A stretch of 64,000 nucleotides of DNA, from contig CM030835.1 in NCBI GenBank assembly GCA_018105865.1, forward strand, positions 7,805,416 through 7,869,415, in the 5' to 3' direction. The translations under genes and the position numbers were made by a program. The number at the start of each line of letters is the position of its first letter. The first letter of the stretch is position 1. This DNA is from Metaphire vulgaris. Taxonomy: Eukaryota > Annelida > Clitellata > Crassiclitellata > Megascolecidae. The notes below the pieces were generated by a model, which was not told where the DNA came from, searched no databases, and saw only the letters and a program-made list of their open reading frames with translations. Below, piece after piece: positions 1-11,800 of this stretch.

Positions 1-395
1 TTTGCCATAGTGTCAAACATCTACTCCAGCATCGATGTCCTTTCTGTGCTTTCCCTTTCATCTTTCCTTCTAGTACTTCTCATAATTGGCATGATTCTTC
101 TCTCAGAACATGCACTATATACTTCCTTTGTATAGTACAAATAGCGTTTACCGGTATTAGGCATTTCTACACTTCTATCCTCTTCCAGACTTCTTTGTTG
201 GTTATTTTTTCCACCAGCTGATTTTTCCCTTCTATGCCAGATCCACATTTCGAATGCCTCTAATCTCTTTATGTCTTCCTTCCTCAGCATCCAAGTAGTT
301 TCTTACCCATAGAGTGTCACTGGCCAGATCAGTGCTTTGACCAATCGTATCTTCAGATTTCAAAGTTCCACTACAGCAACATAATTTTTTCAAAC
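1..395 (-). mobile_element. LINE 3' fragment (reverse-transcriptase C-terminus), degenerate
   Basis: Minus-strand translation, with frameshifts, gives the typical C-terminal tail of a non-LTR retrotransposon polyprotein: WMLRKEDIKRLEAFEMW, then a motif like ITNxEV, then MRSTRRKDERE. The equivalent LINE motif is LxxFEMWxxRRxxxIxWxxxxTNEEV. Frame changes around 95-230 show it is dead. It may extend beyond the left window edge. Its exact clade cannot be told from this fragment. Confidence 0.7.
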
Positions 396-1339
396 CTTCC
401 AGGCATAAACAACATAACAGACGTGACTAGCGGAATTGTGTGTAAAAAAACCCAAAGTGGAAACACTGCTAAATGCCGCTATAAATAAATTGGTTTTCAA
501 AACAAATTAGGTTTGACTAGAAGAATCTATAGTCAACTGCTTTCTTACCAGTTACAGCATTATTGGCTTTGAGTGAACTATATCCATAATGAAAAATATA
601 ATTAGTTGGTCCTCTAGCTGACAAACCAACAAGCTATTATCAGATATGGACCAATCAGACAGAAAGCCAGGCCCAATTATAAATGCAAAATGAATGGTGG
701 TTCCAGTTAAAGGTCAGAAGTGCCCCACATTCTATTCTCAAGCATCTTGCTCCTGTTAGATATTTTAAAACTCTTAGAGGCAACAGTTCTATGCAATTAA
801 CTAAAGAGACTTCGGTAGCACAAGAAAAGAAACTACCAACAAATAGTAGGCTGACGACAATCTAAACACAATACCATTCATCCATTGACTTCATTAAAGT
901 TAATAGCTGCCTATTATTATTTAACAACAGAGCTCGTATAATTTGACCAAACTATATACTAACATGCAATTGCTAAAAGCAAAATGGTTAAAAACATATG
1001 CAAAGTATTAGCTGTTGATAATCAATACAGCGACAGTGCAATAATATGAAGTCAGAGATGCAAGAACAAACTTACCAGTAGTTACTGTACACAAATGGTA
1101 TTAAAAAATTCTTAGGCAACAAGAAACATCCTTATTAACATAGTACAGTCTTCCTGCGTTATCTCGTCCCTCATTTTCTTGCCAAATTCACTTCTCTTTA
1201 AATAAAGGTCCAGAACATATTTTCTCCCATGTTATTTTCCTCTGTACATCGCCCCCGCCCCCGATTTGTCGCCTTTGCCATGCCTGGAATGAGACAAATG
1301 TGTTTCCAACGCATGCAACCCCCCCACTCACTCACCAAT
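396..1339. other. AT-rich 3' flank, no gene seen
   Basis: AT-rich non-coding DNA downstream of the KMT2E-like stop codon. The short ORFs here have no recognisable similarity or codon bias. No obvious minus-strand polyadenylation hexamer stands out close to the stop codon. Confidence 0.5.
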
Positions 1340-2235
1340 GAATACGAATAAATGGAGGAAATCTGTCCATACCATTGCCCTACCGCGGTGTGGTTGGATG
1401 TCAGCAGTTCCACAGAAAGTCCATTGCCCATAACTAAAGGGCAAGAGACAGGAGAGGGAGATAGAAAGAAAAGAGACATCGACAAAGGTAGGGAGAAAAA
1501 AGAGAGGTACCATCTATGCAATTGTTTAACGTTGTAGTACAGCCATGGGTTCTTAACGGGGAGTGCATAATTGTAGTTTGAAGCACTTGTTGATATAAAA
1601 TTCTGTGTGGTCAGCCTATCAGCTTAGATGGTTACAACAAGGCGTAATTGGTCTGTGCGCTCATTGACTTCCTAGTCACTGGATCCGTTTCCAAAATCAG
1701 CTATGGTAAAATATGTTTCACAATTTCTGCCACAAATATGAGTAATATGATCACACAATGGTGGTATTGCTGACTTCATCACAATCTTCAAACTGCATGC
1801 ATGTGGCCAAAAATAGGAATATGTAGGTTGGAATGCATTCTGAAATCTAGAGGGTCAAAATCTAGGCATTGTGTCTGATTCTGGAAAAATTATACAGGAT
1901 TTCAACATAAATATCAGCATTTGTAAAACTAGGCTGCGATATTCATTGAATTTTAAATGAAAAGAGACAAAAAAGGGAGAAATAGGGAGACTGAGACGAA
2001 GGAGGGAGAGAAAGAGAGGTACAATCTGTGCAATTGCTTAAAGGCTGTTGGCTCTAATAGAGGCTTACACCAGAGAGAACAGGCAAGAGGCAGGGGAGGG
2101 AGATGGAGAGAAAAAGATGAAGGAATTACTCCAATGACTTGCCCTTGTTATGTCACCACCCCACCCCTCGCCAAAATAGAGCTCCGGACCGATATGGGCG
2201 GGAGAACACGGGAAGACTGTATTCATATATGACTT
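1340..2235. repeat. Diverged purine-rich direct repeats
   Basis: Segments rich in AGGGAGA/AAAGAGAGG occur at about 1440-1530 and again at 1957-2125. Both contain AGAGAGGTAC followed by an ATCT(A/G)TGCAATTG core. They look like two diverged copies of one unit about 600 bp apart. Small ORFs inside them are low-complexity R/E/K translations and are not called as genes. Confidence 0.5.
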
Positions 2236-2691
2236 TCACGAATTCAATCCTTAACACAAGCCTCAATAGTTATGCTACCAAATGGACAAGCATGACAGTT
2301 CATCACTAACAAGCAATATACTCAGATCTCCTCATTAACAATGCACAGTCTGCCCAACACTCAACATTCAGATGTCAAGTGAAGCAAATATCCAGCGTTA
2401 AAATATGAAACTTTGTCGACAATCTAGAAAGCTTCCATCTATAAAATAAGATACTGCATTTTCACTTCTTGAAAAAAAACAGAATAGCACATCACTTGCA
2501 ATCAATTCAGACATCGAGGATCGCAGCCAAACAGCCCATCTAGATTATAACAAGAAAAATGAAATTCGTATTTGACCAGAAAATGTCATCAGACCAGTTC
2601 CGTTTCCATCACTTGTCCATACATATACATCCACAGTTGCTACAGTCCACATATGTAAGTGATCATAGACAAGTTAGTAAAACGAGAACTG

Positions 2692-2850
2692 CTAAACAGA
2701 CTGATGTTTCCCGTGCAGTTTCTTGGCCCGTGCCGATGTCCTTCCACCTCCATTGGTTGCTGATCGCGGAGGGATCTGATTTGTCTCGCTGTTATGTAGA
2801 CCTCTGCTCCTAGCATTTGGTAACTTCTTTCGTTTGTCCTCGTTAATAAC
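2692..2850 (-). CDS. KMT2E: KMT2E-like terminal exon 14
   Basis: A 159-bp exon in frame with exon 13, encoding [17 protein letters not shown] followed by a basic, glycine-rich tail, ending HGKHQSV and TAG. The acceptor (TTTATTATTTCAAAAG) has a weak pyrimidine tract, so this is the least certain coding exon. If it is skipped or misread, the protein could have a different, longer C-terminus. Confidence 0.6.
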   Translation of the reverse strand, partial: VINEDKRKKLPNARSRGLHNSETNQIPPRSATNGGGRTSARAKKLHGKHQSV

Positions 2851-5800
2851 CTTTTGAAATAATAAACTTCGTGCAGTTACTGTTTGAGCAAAACAAGCAA
2901 AACATAATTTATAAAGACACCATCAAATTTGGAGAAATTACCTCAATTTCACCTTGTTTCATAACCATATTCATTACATTTGTCAATCAAGTCAAGAACT
3001 TTCCGAAATTTCCTAAATCCATTTCATTTGAAAAATGCATTATCAAAGAAATGATTGAACAAGGGCTAAAAGCAAGTTGCATCAGTCAAAACAAAGCATT
3101 TTATCCTACCCATTGTACCACATGCTATGAAAAGGTACATTGACAAGAAAATGGATTTTGCTGACACATCATGTTTGTCGACTAAGCCCAGTTTTAATCT
3201 GAGAATTTTATGACTAGATAACTTTTACGAATAATGGGAGACTGCAGTATTAAACACAGCAAAGCCTCACTTTCCACTGTCTCCTTTACCGAAATGTTTC
3301 ATTGCAAGTATCTTCCACGCAATATTTCAATCAACTGATGTCACTGCAGTGCTTAAAGCAGTGCAATGCTTAAAGCAGTAAACAACCTCTGCTCATACAG
3401 GTGTGGCCAAAAGCTGTTTGTGGCAAGAGAAGGACGATTTGAAACAAGTCGAAATCATACATTTTTTTCATATCATGTAATGATGCCACACATGCGGTAA
3501 AAATTTAAATCAGGAATTTTTAAGCCAATTTTTCGAAAACTTTCAAAGAAAGCAAGATTCATTATGAACCCTGAAGCAAAAATTAAAAGTTCCAATGGAA
3601 TGAACCTCATTTTGAGTTGTTGCCTTTGCAGATTTAGTCCGTTGACTGGCCTCACGTCCTCGGGAGTTGACTTTCTCTATCTTTTGAAATGTCTTCTCCA
3701 CAGCATCAATCTTCTTCTGCTCTCTTGTCTAAATGTATATTCAAAACAACCGCTTTATGTAACTGCTATACAGCATATCAGAAGACACTGATTCACAAGC
3801 ACTTGTTCACTATGAAGCCATAAACATTTTAATAAACATAAATAATTTAAGCACATCAAACAAATTTATCATACTGAGAAACTTGGTCAAATACATGGAC
3901 TGGACAGAGTATTGCCCTGTAAAGTAGATTTTCGTAAAAATATAGCATATAACAAGTTACCACAAAAATCAAAATAAATTATCACCTCAGTTTTAATTTT
4001 AGATATAATTTCTTATCTGGCAATAATTATAATTAATCAATACAATTAAGCTTCAACATAAAATATGTCAAATTTTATGAGGACAACAAATTGTCATTTT
4101 AACTAATAAAACCCACCTTTAACCCTTAGGCCGTGTAAGCCCAATATTTCGGCTTCACAACACATTGGCTATACTGATTGCCGGGGTGAAAGGGTTAAAT
4201 AAACCATCAAATCAATAGCATAGTTTCTCGGGCATAGAAGCATCAGTTGTGCCATGAATTTCATAATTAAATCTGAAAAAAACTCCAATAATAAGGATGA
4301 AACCTTTCGTAAAGGTGTTGACTCTTCTCTGGTCGCAATAACAAGTGAGCCGCCATCTGTGTCATTAAGGTCCAGAGATGGAAAAGGAGGAATCAACTGA
4401 TTCTCAGCAGCATGATTTTCATCGTTCTTCCAGCTGTCACTAGATATGGCACAAACTTCTGACGTACAATTGGACGTCAAGGCAACTTGAGGAACGGGTT
4501 GTTGAACTGTTGCTGTGAGCTTATTGATAAGATTAATATCTGCACCAACATCCTGGCTCATAGTAAGATCCTGTCAACAATAATTACCAAATCTCTTATC
4601 ATAATATACTAAGATTGAAAACAGTTCATCTGGCATAAGTGCAAACATTTAAAATGTAATTGAATAAAGCCTAGGCAATCAACACAGGCAACTAACACAG
4701 AACAGATCAGATCCTACTGAACCATTCTAAGCCGTCATCATCATTATCATCATTATCATCATCATCGTCGTCGTCATCACTACCACCACCGTCACCACCA
4801 CCACCACCACTACCATTGTAATTCACAAATGGTAGATCAAACTAGATGCTTGAGAGTTTAGGGCAATGTTTTCCATTCAGTGTGCTGTAGTACACTAATA
4901 CTGCTGTGTTGCTAGGAGTCCAGTGATTTGTGAACTGGCCTGCCATGTCCCAAGGCACAGGGTTCAAAGCTTTGGTCAAAGTAAAAACCTTCTGTTTCCA
5001 GTTAACTCAGCTATAAATGTAATGAACACCTACTTGATGGAAGTTAAAAAGACAAGGAAGAAATCGGAGAAAGTTCTCATTTTGAAAATGCATTGCAAAA
5101 CTGAAGATGTTAACCCTTCAGCTTTTATAAAGGTGACCATTACCTTTAAAGCCATAAAGCCAAATTAAATAGCATTGTCTTACTTGTTGATGCATCTCTG
5201 AACGAAGTGAAGACCGCCTTCTTTGCTTGATGCTCAATGGCGGTGCAGCTTTCTCAGCAACTGCAGGCGCATTCAGCAAAGCATCGGCCTTGCTTTTCTC
5301 TTCTTCAGAATTGGAAGACAAAGACTTACCTCTTCCAGTCCTAAAACAAAATGTACACAAAATGAGCACATTATGAAAACCCAACCAACCATTCAAAATA
5401 AAAAAATCAGTAGAACTTCATAATTTAAGCCTTTACAAACACCAGGTAGTGTAAAAGAAAAAGTCTTTGACAAACAGGATACACCCAAAATCCTGAACAG
5501 AAACCAAAATGAAAGGCATGAAACTAAAAACAAAATGCCCACAATCTTCAATTCCAAAACAAATGAAACTTTAAAAACAAAATGCAAAAAGTTATTGTTA
5601 CTCTTCCCAATTTTTGTGTAACTTGAAAACTGCCATAAAGTCCATTAACAATCTTCAATTAAATTTTTAAAGTCAAAACAAATGAAAAGGCCTATATAAA
5701 TTCCTTTAATGCGTTTGCAGTTTCATACCCAAGTACCAATTGCATTGAAAACTTGATAAATTTCTATATATAGCATTAGAAAAAAAGATGCGGTTTGCAC

Positions 5801-8800
5801 CGTTGTTGAGCATTGTTATTGTCTTTCTATCCATCCGTGCCAAAAGAAAAAAACACTCTACACCCCAAAATCGGACCCCTCCCCAACATTTTGTTCAAAT
5901 TTTGATCAAAGGTCAATAGCAAAACGTCTTGGGTAAACAAATTTGTAACTCAATGTGGAACAAATGGTGCAAAAATTGGAAAGATCGGACCATATTTGGG
6001 GTAATTTGGAGTTTCATACCCAAGTACCAATTGCTTGCTGAAATGACAATTATGCGAACAGATTTTCAAGTGAAAAACCGAACAACTCGGTATATTTCAG
6101 GGCTTAAAGATCAAAAAGCATTTTTATTGCTTTTATCCTCTTCCCAATTTTTGTGTAAGCTCAATAAAAAAAATTTTCAGTGGTGACCCCAACTGTGAGG
6201 GAAAGTTGTTGGGAAGTGTAATTCAGAATAGAACAGAACAGAAACAAAAATTTTGAAGATCGGACCATATTAGGCGTAGTTATGGCCATTCTAGCCTCCG
6301 GCTGAAGATTTTTCTATACATTTTCCATAAAGTCCATTAACAAATGGCCGAATGGATTAACTTGGTCGTGCAGGTCTCTATATGCAAATGCTAAATAAAC
6401 TTTTGCTGGCTTAAAGCGGCTAATAAGTTAGTTCTTTTATAAGTAGCTTTTATAAGTAACCAATATAAATAAATAAATATATACATATATTATATAAAAT
6501 AGATCACTAACCTAACAGGTCTCGAGTTTGTCTTGTTCTTGAAGAATCTGGCAACAGAACAGGCAGCACGGGCACAGGCACACTTCACTTCATTACTACT
6601 ACAAGCCGAAAGATCAATTAAACTACATTAATAAAGAAACACAAAGCATATTAAGCAAACTTCTAACTAAGGTCTGAACTAACTTCAAAACTTTAGCTAC
6701 TCAAAGCTACTCAAAGCTTTATACCAGAAGAATTACCAGCCACAGACACAGCCTACCAAACAAACCAATTCATAACAGTTTATTAAATGTAAAAACCTAT
6801 GTTTCAACATCTTAGCCCATGATCAGACTGACTGCTCAAAAGAACAAACATTGATGGAAATTAAACTGAATAAGGTCATTAACGGTTAACTGGTCCTAAG
6901 AGCAAGGACCAGTTCTTTTAACTTTGACCAGTTAACCGTAATTTCAATTTGGCCTATAAATTATGCCAACTCGAGCGCTGGTAACATCAAAACGCTTTGC
7001 TGTAGGACGCACAGGATGCCGGCCGGCTCCAACGGCAGCAACATCAAAGCGCTTTAAGTAGCTGCGCAAGACGCCGGCCCCAACACCGGCAACATCAAAG
7101 TGCTTTGATGTAGGCACGACACCAGGTTGCCACTAACGATCTGTTAACCGTTCTTTTTTTAAAGGTTAACCAGTCCTTTAAAACCAGTGATTTTAACAAC
7201 TTTAAAACTGAACATAAAGTGACATTTTAGAAATTACAAGTGTAGAGGTGCTAAATAAGTTAAATGACAGTCAATAAATGACAGCCAGCTAGTCAGCCAG
7301 CCAACAAGAAATAGGGCACTATACAACATTGACAATACATATGCAAAGTATTGTGCAGCTGTGAATATAAATCACCCGTCAGTAATGCAAAATTTCCACG
7401 AGCATATTTGATCAACAGATATAAACTGTACAAGAAAATAATTTTAAATTCTTTTGAGCTTTAAGCCTAAATTCAATTATGTCATTCTATAGATTCAATT
7501 GATGAAAAACATCATGAAACAGCCACACAACTCTGTGTGGTTAGCCTTATATACAGATAAGTACAGATAATTCCCGAACTGTCAACTAGTCGGCATAAAA
7601 ATGTCAAGCTTGCCTTTTTGTGTAATCATATGAAAATGGTATGGTCAGTTCTCTGCCCTCCAAAATGCTTTTAGTTGCACAAACAAAAAACCTGACTGCA
7701 TTCTGCTCCACAACGTGTAACACCTGCACGATAAAATCATTCATCTATGCACACAGCAACTGACAGGTGAAGAATCAGCCATCACTGCTTCTCCTATGTT
7801 AACTCACAAAAAAAATGCTCTACACATGCTGTACAATGAAAATTTCATCACTCCAAATGCTTCAAAGCAAAAACTACTTATGAAAATTCAACACAAATTT
7901 GTCTCAAACATGCAAATCATAAAAATCAAATCTATATTTGGTCTTTAAAATATGAAATAATATTAACAAAAACATTACTAATAACTTCTAAGATTTAATC
8001 GACATGAAAACATACCTTGCAATTTGGAGTACAAGAAGAACGGATAAACCTGATGTCACTGCCAAAGGCGCCTGAATCAATACAGAAGCTAAATCGAAAA
8101 GATTCCGTGCCCGTGTACTGAAGCAGGAATGGCATATGCCTACAAAAGAAATAAATTAACACAAGCAACAGTAAATATTCTCATATAAGAATTGGCTGAA
8201 ATAGCAATAACTACAACAGCAAAATGCAAACTTGCTAATCCCAGGCAACATTAGACATTACCTCCATCAAATCATTAACTTAAAAGTAAAGCATCATATA
8301 CAGAGAAGCAATGCACCAGGTTTTTATTAAATGAACGTGTCCGCTGCTCACATGTTCAACTGGTTGACAGGTTGATGTTCATCAAGCATCATCACATGAC
8401 CTGTATATTCTGCCACCACTTGACCAGTTCGGATGGCTTCTGTTGCTTCTACACCCTGGCAGTTTAAACGACCAAGACAACTTCCAAATAAACTTAAAAA
8501 CATAAAATTTGCTACAAAGCATCAGATGCAAAAGTTTCATTCAACAAATAACAGCGGCTTTAGTGCATCGTCAATATAGAATTTATTGCAAACACCAAAA
8601 GCTAATGCCTTTATCATTTAGTACACAATTTCAGAAATAAATAGCATGACAACAAAAGATTTAAAATAAAAGCCAAAGCAGAATGGTTCTATAACCTTGA
8701 TGTTTGCTTCACACTGCACAATGCGATATCTGGGTTTGCTGATCTGTTCTTTGAAGACTGATGTATTAAATGAAGCTGATAACCCACTTGTGGCTAAATC

Positions 8801-11800
8801 TGTTTGCTTTAAGGTTGCAAGGAGCAGGAGAACACCAGTTGAGTAAGTATTTGGACATTGATCCTCTTGACTGTGATCAATTGTAACATTTCGTTGAGTA
8901 TCCATGGTAGAGCGGCGAGTTCGCTTTGGGGCTGCCGACTAAATGAATAAAGTCAATAAACTCATGTTTTTTAATTAATCATAATATTATGCAAAAAATT
9001 ACATACCATTATTATTAGACTTATATAAGCTAATTAATAAATTTGGCATAAATATATTCATCATCATCATGTGTCATCTTCAATCTGAAGGTTGATGGTC
9101 ATGCGTTGTCTCCATTTCGTTCTGTCCTCAGCAATCCTTTTTAGTATTCTCTTCGGGGTCTTCCTCTGGTCCTGTTTCCTTCAAATCTTCCCTCTAAGAG
9201 ACTTTTGCTTGTTCTGTGCTTGAACCACGCATTATGTGTCCAGCATACTGTGTTTTCCTGCTTATGGTTTCTGTCAAGAGTTGTCTTTTTTCTCCAATTT
9301 TCTTTAGCACCTCTTCATTTGTTATTCTCTCTTGCCAGCTAATTTTCAGGATTCTTCTGAAGCACCACATTTCAAAGGCCTGTATGTTCTGTTTCAACTG
9401 CTTTGTTAGAGTCCAGCATTCGCAGGAGAATGTGAGAACCGAATATACATAGCATCTCAGGATTCTTTATTGCAATTATTAATTCAACCTTAAATATATT
9501 GCAGCCATTATTTATCAATACTTCCCTCAATAATTAAAGTCAGCAAATTTATGCTGTGCAAAATTGATTAATGTATTCAAAACTGAAGTGTAGAGATCAA
9601 AAAGTTTGAAGAAGCCAAATCACCTGATTTTGCATGCTTGCCTGTGCATTCTTCTTCATTTCTGTCGCTCTTTCACCAACAGGTTCAGATGTGGTCCGCT
9701 GTCTCGCTCGTTTGTTTGGAGTGATGCCAGACTGACTATCTCTCCGCTTCCGGCCCACTCGTCGCTTTCCACCTCTTTTTCCAGTTCCATACCGTTCTTC
9801 AGTGCTGCTGTCAGTTAAACTAGCTTCCACATCTGAAGAATTAAAACACAAAAAATATCTCAAACTGCAAGTCAGTCACAATATACATATACAACATACA
9901 TCTTACCACACAGCACTGCTTGACAAATTTAGCAAAAATCAGAACACTAATGTACCGAAAAAACTCAACAACTGTCCTCACATAAACATTAGCAATTCTT
10001 ATTTCTAAATATAATTATCATTAGACCACAGTCACTGCTTTGTAATCACTGCATATTTTGCACTTCAAAAACAGGATTCATAACAATAAAACAATTTGGC
10101 AATAAAAAATTTTTGTTCCTACTGCACATGTTAGGTATGTCATAATTTTATAACTAAACTCAATTTCTTCATGATTCAGTGTGTCAGTAAATAATTCATT
10201 CATGCTCCATCTAGCCAACTCCAGCATTAAGTTTCATTTGATTACAGGTAAACTGACAAGCAAAAGGAAATCAATTCATAATTATAATGAAACTGCAATA
10301 ATCAATCATGTCAGTCATTACTATGAAAATATCAAAAGAAATGAAAATTTTAACATAAACCAAAAAGCAGTCACTCAGTAACATACCCATCTGTTCTTTT
10401 TTCAAAGTCTGCAGGCGAATGGCGCGACGTTTGTCTACCAAGCGAGGACTACAGAGTTCACACAAATAACTCTCTGGTATATTGTTTCTATCGACACCCA
10501 TGCAATCAACGTGTTGCCAAACTCTGAAGAGAAACATAAATAAGAACTCAAAACCTCTTCAAGAAACCTGAACAGCAGTAGTGCTAATAACACATTAAGT
10601 TTTCCGAGATATTTTAACCGTCTCAGGGTTAGATCAATTGGCAAAATGATGAACCAAAAATGTCAGATTATTTCTTAAGTAAGGCGATGTTAATTACTTA
10701 AAAATTACGTTAAAAATCTCTTCAAATAAGAACATTTTTGAAATAGAATCAAATAGTTATAGGTTATCATTGGACACCCAAGATTAGTACTTTATTCAGG
10801 CTATTCATGTAGGGCCATCTTAAATTGACAATGACTTTATTACAGATTCATTTCAGTTCCATCATCAAAATTCAGAATTTCAAGCAAACAGATATATACT
10901 TTAAAAACATAAAAACTACTGCTAGTATTTTATCCAGTAACAAACAATTACCTATACAACAAAAAAGTTCACCGAAGAATTTAAAGTCAGAATTTAAAGT
11001 CTATATGCTTAAACAAAAAAGCAGAATAAATGTTCAAACTCAAAAAAAAAAAAAAAAAATGTTAATTTCACCCTTGCTAGGACTCAAGAAAGGCAGTCAC
11101 ATACCCACATCTGTCACAGCAGATCATGTATCCATCATCATGCTGAAAGTCACAAATGCACCGAGTGACACTTCCTTCCCATGGATCATTAGAGAAATTG
11201 TCCATGCTCTTACTAACTCCAACACCACCGCCTCCTCCACCACCAACAACAACACCACCACCACCACCACCCATTGGCGCAGTAACCACAGTTGTGTGGC
11301 AAGAGACATCTTCTATGTCAATGTATGATGTCAGAGGCTCAGATACTGTCAGAGATGTGATATCTGGTGCCGATGCGGCTGCTGGCAACTGACTGGCATA
11401 GCTGTGATCCTAAGTACACAAACCTTTAACATTTCAAGGCATGTTAAATCACCATTTTTTTACAAATTTACTAGGAATGCATCTGACTACTAATGAAGAC
11501 AACAGCTTTAAAACTTGACAAAACTGCAGCAATATCTAGAAGCATTAAGCATTCACTGTCCCTTTCAAAGATCCTAAATTCTATGATAAACACCTTGCCT
11601 TGGGCTAAGGTAAACATATAAGACTGAACCTAAATGTAACCTGAGCATTAAAATGATGATAGAGACATGGAAAGTCTGGCATTCAATGGACAGTCACATG
11701 TCACATGTCTAAGCATTAACTATGCACTGTAACTATGCACTTAATAATAATAATAATAATGTGATTTTAAGTGGTTTAGCGCCAGATAAATAAAGCGAAT

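Noticed and set aside
10825..11328. 167-codon plus-strand ORF
   Set aside because: Antisense to KMT2E-like exon 3 and intron; low-complexity T/N/S run from the microsatellite and poly-A.
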